The notes beneath the pieces are model-generated. The model worked only from the letters and a program-made list of their open reading frames with translations. It had not been told where the DNA came from and did no database searches. The position numbers and the translations under genes were made by a program. A stretch of 64,000 bases of DNA from Photorhabdus namnaonensis (GTDB lineage Bacteria; Pseudomonadota; Gammaproteobacteria; Enterobacterales; Enterobacteriaceae), in contig NZ_LOIC01000020.1 in assembly GCF_001684335.1 (NCBI RefSeq), positions 1 through 64,000 of the forward strand, read 5' to 3'. Numbering within the stretch: the stretch's first letter is position 1; every line of letters starts with the position of its first letter. This document shows, piece by piece, positions 46,408 through 54,552 of this stretch.

Positions 46408-47088
46408 ATGGAAAATGAATTAATTATTTCGCCTCAAGTGATTAATACCATGCAACAAAGCAATGAGCCTTGGGCAATCAAAGACAAAAACTCATGTTGG
46501 ATTTTTGGCAATTTGGCATTTAGACAAATCCAAAATCTCCCAGATTTATTTGATTATGAAGGGAAATATGACAATGAACTCCCCTGGAATGGTGCTGAAT
46601 TCGCAAAAGAATTCGTTATTCACGATAAAAATGTTATGAAACAAGAGAAAAGAATATGCTCACTTGAAACACATACATATGGAAAAGATAAATTTCTATC
46701 ATCTTATTTTTCGGAAAAATATCCAATTTATAATGATGAGAACGAATGTATCGGTATCTTTCTCCATGCATGGAAAGCCCAAGATTTCTCATTCACCCGG
46801 CTATTTCATGGAAAACTTCCGGCGTCTATATTATTTCAACCACCGACCGATCTTTTTACTCAACGGGAATGGGATGTTATTTTCCTCCTGTTGCAAAAAT
46901 ATACCAGTAAGCAAATCGGTAGAATGTTAAATCTTTCCTACCGTACTATTGAAACCCATATATCACGCATATATAAACGGATTGGTGTTCACTCTAGTCG
47001 TCAATTGGAAGAATATTGTCGCACCAATGATTATGATCTCTATGTACCAGAAAGATTTGTGCATCCAGAAAGCAGAATGTTTCTTTGA
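46408..47088 (+). CDS. PAS4-LuxR solo regulator, array copy 3 with unusual sensor half
   Basis: 226 residues. The PAS4 half (SCWIFGNLAFRQIQNLPDLF, THTYGKDKFLSSYFSEKYP, IYNDENECIGIFLHAWKA) is closer to the gene at 39663 than to its array neighbours, whereas residues after AQDFSFTRLFHGK match the array consensus (FTQREWDVIFLLLQ, SYRTIETHI). A mosaic gene. Start 974 bp after copy 2. Confidence 0.87.
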   Translation: MENELIISPQVINTMQQSNEPWAIKDKNSCWIFGNLAFRQIQNLPDLFDYEGKYDNELPWNGAEFAKEFVIHDKNVMKQEKRICSLETHTYGKDKFLSSYFSEKYPIYNDENECIGIFLHAWKAQDFSFTRLFHGKLPASILFQPPTDLFTQREWDVIFLLLQKYTSKQIGRMLNLSYRTIETHISRIYKRIGVHSSRQLEEYCRTNDYDLYVPERFVHPESRMFL

Positions 47089-47118
47089 CGCCTAGATTAC
47101 AAAGGAGATTTTACTGAT

Positions 47119-47301
47119 ATGAAAAAGAGCTATGCAATATCACCCCAGATTATTAATACAATAGAAATGAGCAATGAACTGTGGGGAATACAGGATAGTT
47201 CTTCAAACTTTATCTACTGTAATTCAGCGACAAAAAAACTTATTCATAACTCTAAACAACTAATTGATTACGAAGAGTTTTATGGTCATGCATTACCCTA
47301 G
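47119..47301 (+). pseudogene. Mini-gene: 5' piece of a PAS4-LuxR gene
   Basis: 60 codons (MKKSYAISPQIINTIEMSNE, FIYCNSATKKLIHNSKQLID), stopping at TAG right at the common junction. Its first 100 nt are nearly identical to those of the mini-gene at 45166, indicating recent duplication. Confidence 0.75.
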
Positions 47302-47381
47302 GTTATGGCGTAGTCGTGAGTTAAATTGATTTATAAGATCAAAAATCTAATTTTAAAGCTAGAGCAAAAAGGAGTAATAAC

Positions 47382-48065
47382 ATGGATAATAAATTAATTA
47401 TTTCATCTCAAATCATCAATACAATGGAGCAAAGTAATGATCCTTGGGGAATAAAAGACAAGAATTCATGCTTTATTTACGGTAATTCAGCTACAAAACA
47501 GTTCATTCATGACTTTAAAAAATCATTTGATTATGAAGGACTTTATGATGATGAACTAGACTGGGATGGAGCTGAATTTGCAAAAGAATTTATTGCTCAT
47601 GATAAAAGTGTAATGGAAAGAGGAGGAAGGGTATGTTCTCTTGAAACACATTTGTTTGGCAAAGACAAATTTCTGTCATCTTATTTTTGTGAAAAAACCC
47701 CTATTTACCATGATAACGGGGATTGTATAGGAACTATATATCATATGTGGAAAGCTCAGGATTTCTCATTCACCCGGCTATTTCATGGAAAACTGCCAGC
47801 GTCTATTATGTTCCAACCACCGACTGATCTTTTTACTAAACGGGAATGGGATGTTATTTTTCTCCTATTACAAAAATATACTAGTAAGCAAATCGGTAGA
47901 ATGTTAAACCTTTCCTACCGTACCGTTGAAACCCATATTTCACGTATATATAAACGGATTAGTATTCACTCTAGTCGTCAATTAGAAGAATATTGTCGCA
48001 CCAATGATTATGATCTCTATGTACCAGAAAGGTTTGTGCATCGAGAAAGTAGAATGTTTCTTTAA
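47382..48065 (+). CDS. PAS4-LuxR solo regulator, array copy 4 with mosaic sensor
   Basis: 227 residues. Starts like its sisters (MDNKLIISSQIINTMEQSND), then GNSATKQFIHDFKKSFDYEG, which matches the mini-genes, then THLFGKDKFLSSYFCEKTP, which matches the gene at 52803. The 3' half is almost identical to array copy 1 (only about five differences in 230 nt by eye). HTH as in the array, with FTKREWDVIF. Start 974 bp after copy 3. Confidence 0.87.
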   Translation: MDNKLIISSQIINTMEQSNDPWGIKDKNSCFIYGNSATKQFIHDFKKSFDYEGLYDDELDWDGAEFAKEFIAHDKSVMERGGRVCSLETHLFGKDKFLSSYFCEKTPIYHDNGDCIGTIYHMWKAQDFSFTRLFHGKLPASIMFQPPTDLFTKREWDVIFLLLQKYTSKQIGRMLNLSYRTVETHISRIYKRISIHSSRQLEEYCRTNDYDLYVPERFVHRESRMFL

Positions 48066-48095
48066 CATTTAGATTACAAAGGAGCTTTTACTGAC

Positions 48096-48305
48096 ATGAA
48101 GAAGAGCTATGCAATATCATTTCAAATTATTAACACAATAAAAGTGAATAATAAACCGTGGGGAATACAGGATAGCTCTTCGAAATTTATTTACGGAGAC
48201 TCGGTTACAAAGAATTTATTCACACTTTTATACAACCATTTGATCATAAAGGGTTTTATGATCATAAACCACCCTAAGATCTGGGATAATCGTGAGTTAA
48301 ATTGA
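48096..48305 (+). pseudogene. Mini-gene: 5' piece of a PAS4-LuxR gene
   Basis: 69 codons (MKKSYAISFQIINTIKVNNK, WGIQDSSSKFIYGDSVTKN), ending DNRELN at the common junction, in the same final frame as the mini-gene at 45166. Confidence 0.75.
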
Positions 48306-48363
48306 TTATAAGATTAAACAGCAAAAACCTAATTTTAAGGTTAGAGAAAAAAGGAGTAATAAC

Positions 48364-49044
48364 ATGGATAATAAATTAATTATTTCACCTCAAATTATTA
48401 ATACAATAGATCAAAGTAATGCCCCTTGGGCAATAAAGGATAAAAACTCATGCCACATTTATGTCAATCAAGCATGTAAACGTATTCTCAATATTCCATG
48501 TTCTTTTGACTTTGAAGGGCTTTATGATCATGAATTACCCTGGGATGGAGCCGAATTCGCCAAAGAGTACATCGCTCATGATCAAAAAGTGATGGAGAAA
48601 GAAGAAAGAGTATGTTTGTTCTTAACACATACTTTTGGAAAAGAACAAATTCTTTCATCTTATTTTTTTGAAAAATACCCTCTTTATCATGAAGACGGAA
48701 GCTGTATAGGAACGATATATCATGGTTGGCAAGCTCAGGATTTCTCATTCACCCGGCTATTTCATGGAAAATTGCCAGCCAATATTATGTTCCAACCACC
48801 AACCAATCTCTTTACCCAACGGGAATGGGATGTTATTTTCCTCATGTTACAAAAATATACCAGTAAACAAATTGGCAGAATATTGAATCTTTCCTACCGT
48901 ACGGTTGAAACCCATATTTCGCGTATATATAAACGGATTGGTGTTCACTCTAGTCGTCAATTGGAAGAATACTGTCGTACAAATGATTATGACCTCTATG
49001 TACCAGAAAGATTTGTGCATCGGGAAAGCAGAATGTTTCTTTAA
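48364..49044 (+). CDS. PAS4-LuxR solo regulator, array copy 5 (MDNK type)
   Basis: 226 residues. PAS4: SNAPWAIKDKNSCHIYVNQ, DHELPWDGAEFAKEY, THTFGKEQILSSYFFEKYP. HTH: FTQREWDVIFLMLQ, SKQIGRILNLSYRTVETHI. Start 982 bp after copy 4. It is followed by a complete MKK-type gene rather than a mini-gene, as an unequal-crossover model predicts for the last unit. Confidence 0.88.
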   Translation: MDNKLIISPQIINTIDQSNAPWAIKDKNSCHIYVNQACKRILNIPCSFDFEGLYDHELPWDGAEFAKEYIAHDQKVMEKEERVCLFLTHTFGKEQILSSYFFEKYPLYHEDGSCIGTIYHGWQAQDFSFTRLFHGKLPANIMFQPPTNLFTQREWDVIFLMLQKYTSKQIGRILNLSYRTVETHISRIYKRIGVHSSRQLEEYCRTNDYDLYVPERFVHRESRMFL

Positions 49045-49072
49045 CCATTAGATTAAAAGGAGTTCTACTAAT

Positions 49073-49753
49073 ATGAAAAAGAACTATGTTATATCACCTC
49101 AGGTTATTAATACAATGGAGCAAAGTAATGAACCCTGGGGAATAAAAGATAAAAATTCATGCTTTATTTATGCTAATCAAGCTAATTATCGCGTTCAAAA
49201 TATTTCACGTTCTTTTGATTATGAGGGCCTTTATGATTACGATCTTCCCTGGGATGGAGCCGAATTTGCTGAAGAATACATGGCCAATGATAAAATAGTG
49301 ATGGAAAAAGAAGAACGAATATGTTCACTTGTAACACATAAATTTTTTAAAGAACAAATTCTGTCATCTTACTTCTTTGAAAAATACCCTCTCTATCATG
49401 AAGACGGAAGTTGTATAGGAACAATATATCATGGTTGGCAAGCTCAGGATTTCTCATTCACCCGGCTATTTCGTGGAAAACTGCCAGCAAATATTATATT
49501 CCAGCCACCAACCGATCTCTTTACTCAACGGGAATGGGATGTTATTTTCCTTTTTTTACAAAAATATAACAGCAAGCAAATCAGTAGAATGTTAAATATT
49601 TCCTACCGTACTGTTGAAACCCATATTTCACGTATATATAAACGCATTGGTGTTCACTCCAGTTATCAATTGGAAGAATTTTGTCGCACCAATGATTATG
49701 ATCTCTATGTGCCAAAAAGATTTGTGCATCCAGAAACCAGAATGTTTCCTTAA
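49073..49753 (+). CDS. PAS4-LuxR solo regulator, MKK type copy 1
   Basis: 226 residues, starting MKKNYVISPQVINTMEQSNE like the mini-genes but complete. PAS4: FIYANQANYRVQNISRSFDY, LPWDGAEFAEEYMAND, THKFFKEQILSSYFFEKYP. HTH: FTQREWDVIFLFLQ, SKQISRMLNISYRTVETHI. 28 bp after the previous gene; first of three copies about 709 bp apart. Confidence 0.88.
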   Translation: MKKNYVISPQVINTMEQSNEPWGIKDKNSCFIYANQANYRVQNISRSFDYEGLYDYDLPWDGAEFAEEYMANDKIVMEKEERICSLVTHKFFKEQILSSYFFEKYPLYHEDGSCIGTIYHGWQAQDFSFTRLFRGKLPANIIFQPPTDLFTQREWDVIFLFLQKYNSKQISRMLNISYRTVETHISRIYKRIGVHSSYQLEEFCRTNDYDLYVPKRFVHPETRMFP

Positions 49754-49782
49754 CCATTAGACTAAAAGGGGCTCTCACTAAT

Positions 49783-50463
49783 ATGAAGAATAACTATATA
49801 ATCTCCTCTCAGGTTATTAATACGATGGAACAAAGTAATGAACCGTGGGGAATCAAGGATAAAAATTCATGCTTTATTTACGCTAATCAGGCATGCAAAC
49901 GTCTTCAAAATATTTCAAGTTCTTTTGACTATGAAGGGGTTTATGAATATGAGTTACCTTGGGATGGAGCCGAATTTTCCAAAGAATACATCGCTCATGA
50001 TCAAAAAGTAATGGAACAAGAAAAAAGAATATGTTCACTCGAAACACATTTATTCGGAAAAGAACAAATTCTGTCATCCTACTTTCTTGCAAAATATCCG
50101 TTCTATCATGAAGATGGTAGCTGTATAGGGGTTATATATCATGGCTGGCAAGCTCAGGATTTTTCATTCACCCGGTTATTTCGTGGAAAACTGCCGGCAT
50201 CTATTATGTTCCAGCCACCGACCGATCTCTTTACACAACGGGAATGGGATGTTATTTTCCTTTTTTTACAAAAATATAACAGCAAGCAAATCAGTAGAAT
50301 GTTAAATATTTCCTACCGTACGGTTGAAAACCATATTTCTCGTATATACAAACGGATTGGTGTCCACTCTGGTTATCAATTGGAAGAATATTGCCGCACC
50401 AATGACTATGATCTCTATGTACCAGAAAGATTTGTGCACCCAGAAAGCAGAATGTTTCCTTAA
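49783..50463 (+). CDS. PAS4-LuxR solo regulator, MKK type copy 2
   Basis: 226 residues (MKNNYIISSQVINTMEQSNE). PAS4: FIYANQACKRLQNISSSFDY, YELPWDGAEFSKEYIAHD, THLFGKEQILSSYFLAKYP. HTH: SKQISRMLNISYRTVENHI, HSGYQLEEYC; TVENH replaces TVETH in the recognition helix. 29 bp after copy 1. Confidence 0.88.
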   Translation: MKNNYIISSQVINTMEQSNEPWGIKDKNSCFIYANQACKRLQNISSSFDYEGVYEYELPWDGAEFSKEYIAHDQKVMEQEKRICSLETHLFGKEQILSSYFLAKYPFYHEDGSCIGVIYHGWQAQDFSFTRLFRGKLPASIMFQPPTDLFTQREWDVIFLFLQKYNSKQISRMLNISYRTVENHISRIYKRIGVHSGYQLEEYCRTNDYDLYVPERFVHPESRMFP

Positions 50464-50491
50464 CCATTAAATTAATAGGAGTTCTACTAAT

Positions 50492-51172
50492 ATGAAGAAG
50501 AACTATGTCATATCACCTCAGGTTATTAATACAATGGAGCAAAGTAACGAGCCCTGGGGAATAAAGGATGAAAACACACGCTATATTTATGTCAATCAGG
50601 CATGTAAGCGTCTTCAAAATATTTCAAGTTCTTTTGACTATGAGGGGCTTTATGAGCATGAGTTGCCCTGGGATGGAGCCGAATTTGCCAAAGAATACAT
50701 GGCCCATGATAAAAAAGTGGTGGAACAGGAAAAAAGAATATGTTCACTTGAGACACATATACATGGAAAAGAACAAATTCTATCATCCTACTTTTTTGCA
50801 AAATATCCTCTTTATCATGAAGATGGGAGCTGTATGGGCATTATATATCATGGTTGGCAGGCTCAGGATTTTTCATTTACCCGGTTATTTCGAGGAAAAT
50901 TGCCGGCATCTATTATGTTCCAACCACCGACCGATCTCTTTACTCAACGGGAATGGGATGTTATTTTCCTTTTTTTACAAAAATATAACAGCAAGCAAAT
51001 CGGTAGAATGTTAAACATTTCCTACCGTACCGTTGAAAACCATATTTCGCGTATATATAAACGGGTTGGTGTCCACTCTAGTTACCAATTGGAAGAATAT
51101 TGCCGTACCAATGATTATGATCTCTATGTACCAGAAAGATTTGTGCACCCAGAAAGCATAATGTTTCCTTAA
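50492..51172 (+). CDS. PAS4-LuxR solo regulator, MKK type copy 3
   Basis: 226 residues (MKKNYVISPQVINTMEQSNE). PAS4: DENTRYIYVNQACKRLQNIS, HELPWDGAEFAKEYMAHD, THIHGKEQILSSYFFAKYP. HTH: SKQIGRMLNISYRTVENHI. Nearly the same as copy 2 in the C-terminal half. Start 709 bp after copy 2. Confidence 0.88.
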   Translation: MKKNYVISPQVINTMEQSNEPWGIKDENTRYIYVNQACKRLQNISSSFDYEGLYEHELPWDGAEFAKEYMAHDKKVVEQEKRICSLETHIHGKEQILSSYFFAKYPLYHEDGSCMGIIYHGWQAQDFSFTRLFRGKLPASIMFQPPTDLFTQREWDVIFLFLQKYNSKQIGRMLNISYRTVENHISRIYKRVGVHSSYQLEEYCRTNDYDLYVPERFVHPESIMFP

Positions 51173-51200
51173 CTATTAGATTAAAAGGAGTTCTATTAAT

Positions 51201-51412
51201 ATGAAGAAGAACTATGTAATATCACCTCAGGGTTATTAATACAATAGAAGTGAGCAATGAGCAGAGGGGAATATAGGATAGTTCTTCGAACTTTATCTAC
51301 GACAATTCAGCCACAAAAAAATTTATTCGTAAATTAAAATAATCATTTGATTATAAAGGGCTCCATGAGCATTAACTACCCTAAGGTTTGGGATAATAGT
51401 GAGTTAAGTTGA
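51201..51412 (+). pseudogene. Frameshifted mini-gene of PAS4-LuxR type
   Basis: Begins MKKNYVISPQ, then one extra G (CCTCAGGGTTATTAAT against CCTCAGGTTATTAAT) causes a stop after 12 codons. The remaining DNA follows the other mini-genes to the same junction and ends GAGTTAAGTTGA. Confidence 0.7.
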
Positions 51413-51462
51413 CTATAAGATCAAAAATCTAATTTTAAGGCTAGAAAAATAGGAGTAATAAC

Positions 51463-52143
51463 ATGGACTATAAATTAATTATTTCACCTCAAGTTATTAA
51501 CACAATTGAGAAAAGTAATAAACCCTGGGGAATAAAAGATAAAAATTCACGCTTTATTTATGCTAATCAAGCATGTAAACATGTTCAAAATATTTCAAGC
51601 TCTTTTGACTATGAAGGGCTTTATGATTATGACCTTCCCTGGGATGGAGCCGAATTTGCTAAAGAATACATAGCTCACGATAGAATGGTGATGGAAAAAG
51701 AAGAAAGGGTGTGTTCACTTATAACACATGTACATGGAAAAGAAAAAATTCTTTCATCTTATTTTTTTGAAAAATATCCTTTTTATTATGAAGATGGAAG
51801 CTGTATAGGAACAATATATCATGGCTGGCAAGCTCAGGATTTTTCATTTACCCGGTTATTTCGTGGAAAACTGCCGGCATCCATTATGTTTCAGCCACCG
51901 ACCGATCTCTTTACTCAACGAGAATGGGATGTTATTTTCTTTATGTTGCAAAAATATACTAGTAAACAAACCGGTAGGATGTTAAATATTTCCCACCGTA
52001 CAGTTGAAACCCATATTTCACGAATATATGAAAGAATTGGTGTTAACTCTAGTTACCAATTGGAAGAGTATTGTCGTACAAATAGTTATGATCTCTATAT
52101 GCCAAAAAGTTTTGTCCACCCAAAAAGCAGAATGTTTCTTTAA
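51463..52143 (+). CDS. PAS4-LuxR solo regulator, array copy 6 (MDYK type)
   Basis: 226 residues (MDYKLIISPQVINTIEKSNK). PAS4: FIYANQACKHVQNISSSFDY, DLPWDGAEFAKEYIAHDR, THVHGKEKILSSYFFEKYP. HTH shows more drift: SKQTGRMLNISHRTVETHI, YERIGVNSSYQLEEYC, FVHPKSRMFL. Changes at IGR and YRT positions might weaken DNA binding. Confidence 0.86.
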   Translation: MDYKLIISPQVINTIEKSNKPWGIKDKNSRFIYANQACKHVQNISSSFDYEGLYDYDLPWDGAEFAKEYIAHDRMVMEKEERVCSLITHVHGKEKILSSYFFEKYPFYYEDGSCIGTIYHGWQAQDFSFTRLFRGKLPASIMFQPPTDLFTQREWDVIFFMLQKYTSKQTGRMLNISHRTVETHISRIYERIGVNSSYQLEEYCRTNSYDLYMPKSFVHPKSRMFL

Positions 52144-52172
52144 CCTTTAGATTAGGAGGAGTTGTTACTAAT

Positions 52173-52376
52173 ATGAAGAAAAGCAATGCAATATCACCTC
52201 AAGTTATCAATACAATGGCGATAAGCAATGAACCGTGGGGAATAAAGGATAGTTCTTCAAACTTTATCTACGATAATTTAACTAAAAAAATATTTATTCG
52301 TAATTTTAAATAACCATTTGATTATAAAGAATTTTATAATCACGCATTACCCCAACTTATGGGATGGTTATGAGTT
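52173..52376 (+). pseudogene. Mini-gene of PAS4-LuxR type, early stop
   Basis: Short ORF of 46 codons to 52313 (MKKSNAISPQVINTMAISNE, WGIKDSSSNFIYDN), then a frameshifted continuation to the common junction near 52376. Part of the same repeated unit as the gene that follows. Confidence 0.7.
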
Positions 52377-52436
52377 GATTATAAGAGCAAACATCAAAAA
52401 CATAATTTTAAGGCTAGAGAAAAGAGGAGTGATAAC

Positions 52437-52802
52437 ATGGATATTATGTGTCATGGTTGGCAAGCTCAGGATTTCTCATTTACCCGGCTATTTCATGGAA
52501 AATTGCCAACATCTATTATGTTCCAGTCACTGACTGATCTCTTTGATCAACGGGAATGGGATGTTATTCTCCTGATGTCATACAAGTATATTAGTAAACA
52601 AATTGGTAGAATGTTAAGTATTTCCTACCGTACAGTTGAAACCCATATCTCGCGTATAAATAAGCAGATTGGTGTTCACTCTAGTTACCAATTCAAAGAA
52701 TATTGCCGTATGAGTGATTATGCTTTCTACATGCCCAAAATTTTTGTCTATCCAAAAAGTAGAATGTTTCTAACCTTTAGATTAAAAGGAGTTCTTACTA
52801 AG
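52437..52802 (+). pseudogene. 5'-truncated PAS4-LuxR gene running into the next gene
   Basis: Begins MD like the array genes but jumps directly to IMCHGWQAQDFSFTRLFHGK, so about 125 N-terminal residues are deleted in frame. The HTH remains, with many changes (FDQREWDVILLMSYKY, MLSISYRTVETHI, YCRMSDYAFYMPK). The stop after SRMFL is lost because two T residues are missing there, and the frame stays open into the gene at 52803, giving a possible 344-residue fusion. It could also act as a free HTH protein. Confidence 0.7.
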
Positions 52803-53471
52803 ATGAATAAGCTCTATACAGTATCAACTCAGATTATTAATACGATGGAGCAAAGCAATGAACCCTGGGGAATAAAGGATAAAAACTCCTGCTTCATTTA
52901 TGGTAACCTGGCATTAAAATCTATTAAGAATTTTTCAAATTCATTTGAATTTGAGGGACTTTATGATCATGAACTACCTTGGGCTGGGGCCGAATTTTCC
53001 AAAGAGCGCGTAGCTCATGATAGAAAAGTAATGGAAAAAGAAGAAAGAATATGTTCTCTTGAAACACATCTATTTGGTAAAGACAAATTCCCGTCATCCT
53101 ATTTTTGTGAAAAAACACCTATTTATCATGAAGATGGTAGCTGTATGGGAACTATATTTCATGGTTGGCAAGCCAAGGAGTATTCATTGACCTACCTATA
53201 TCAATATTATGATAAACTACCACCATCCATTCTACTCCAACCACCTTCCGATCTTTTTACTCAACGGGAGTGGGATATTCTCTTTCTCTTCTTACAGAAG
53301 CAATCGGGAAAGCAGATCGGGGAAATATTGAGTATCGCCTATCGTGAAGTTGAAGGTCATATGGCAAGGATACATCATAAAATCGGGACTCACTCCGGTC
53401 AACAGTTGGAAGAATATTGTCGTGCCAACAACTTTAATCATTACATCCCAGAAAGGTTTTTATTGTCTTAG
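52803..53471 (+). CDS. PAS4-LuxR solo regulator, right-edge copy
   Basis: 222 residues from ATG 52803, which keeps AAAAGGAG ten nt upstream. PAS4: SNEPWGIKDKNSCFIYGN, NSFEFEGLYDHELPW, THLFGKDKFPSSYFCEKTP. HTH: FTQREWDILFLFLQ, GKQIGEILSIAYREVEGHM, ending FLLS. It belongs with the genes at 39663 and 41062. Translation may also begin upstream as a fusion with the truncated gene. Confidence 0.88.
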   Translation: MNKLYTVSTQIINTMEQSNEPWGIKDKNSCFIYGNLALKSIKNFSNSFEFEGLYDHELPWAGAEFSKERVAHDRKVMEKEERICSLETHLFGKDKFPSSYFCEKTPIYHEDGSCMGTIFHGWQAKEYSLTYLYQYYDKLPPSILLQPPSDLFTQREWDILFLFLQKQSGKQIGEILSIAYREVEGHMARIHHKIGTHSGQQLEEYCRANNFNHYIPERFLLS

Positions 53472-53618
53472 ATTACGTATTATTTCCCAGTTACCACAGA
53501 CTACCTTTGTTAATTATTTATTGATAAAATAGACAACCCTATGGAAATATGCTTTGCTTTCAATAATATATTTCTATTCAATAACTTAGAAAAGCAATAA
53601 TTCTCTTAAAGGATATTT

Positions 53619-54314
53619 ATGAATAAATCAGGATTAAAACAAGTCCCTTTGGTTACACCTCAATTTACACATATATGGGACAAAAGCCCTGATCCTTGGT
53701 TTGTAAAAGATAAGGAATCGCGTTTTATTTATGCAAATACCAAATTTATTAAAATCATTCGGTTACCAGAAAACTTTAATATTATTGGGCATGCCGTTGA
53801 TGAATTACCAACACCAGTTAATGGTTTTGCCCATTATTTTAAAGAACATGATCGCAGAGTCTTAGAATGTATGCAACGAGTATGCTCTGTCGGCACTTAT
53901 CCTCAAGGTAATGGTCGACCGCCTAAATCCTATTTTTGCGAGAAATATCCACTGATGGGGGAAGATAATCAATGTATCGGCATTATTTCCCATGCCAGAG
54001 AAATAGAACACTTTACAGTGTCCCATTATATTAAGAATCATACCCCAATATCCGCCTGTCCCAGGCCACCTAATGATTTACTAAACGAGAAAGAGTGGGT
54101 GGTTATTTTCCTATTTTGCTGCGGTATGAATAATAATGATACGGCCATTGAAATGAATGTTTCATGCCATTCGGTGGAAAAACATTTTGAAAGTATTTAC
54201 GAAAAATTATCAGTCAACTCACTGACAGAGTTACGAGCACTTTGCAAAGAGAACGGTTATGACCTCTATATGCCACCACGGTATTTTCTATCTATAGGCC
54301 ATTTTATATTATAA
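53619..54314 (+). CDS. Divergent PAS4-LuxR regulator at the right edge
   Basis: 231 residues, most like the gene at 43702: TPQFTHIWDKSPDPWFVKDK, ESRFIYANTKF, DELPTPVNGFAHYFKEHDRR, QCIGIISHAREIEHF. Its HTH is also atypical (NEKEWVVIFLFCCGMNNNDT, VSCHSVEKHFESIYEKL). Together the two frame the amplified array. Start AAAGGATATTT-ATG. Confidence 0.85.
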   Translation: MNKSGLKQVPLVTPQFTHIWDKSPDPWFVKDKESRFIYANTKFIKIIRLPENFNIIGHAVDELPTPVNGFAHYFKEHDRRVLECMQRVCSVGTYPQGNGRPPKSYFCEKYPLMGEDNQCIGIISHAREIEHFTVSHYIKNHTPISACPRPPNDLLNEKEWVVIFLFCCGMNNNDTAIEMNVSCHSVEKHFESIYEKLSVNSLTELRALCKENGYDLYMPPRYFLSIGHFIL

Positions 54315-54552
54315 GTGATTTATTTTACTATTAACTGTTACTTACCTCATTTATTAATTTTGTTAATGATTAGGAATACAATTAATGATATCGCCGACTT
54401 TTACATTAATTCAGGGTTTATAAGCCTTGATATCGATTTCCCCATACTCAGAAAATATTGCACATATTTTGGATGGCAGACGATATATACCGCCGATTGC
54501 GGCGGATGTTACTGCATCCAGAATAATCCCCTGTCTATGTTTTAGCCTTTTA

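Noticed and set aside
54315..54545. 76-codon + strand ORF after the last LuxR gene
   Set aside because: GTG start directly behind the stop without a ribosome site, low complexity and no family match. The spacer to 54552 shows no other gene.
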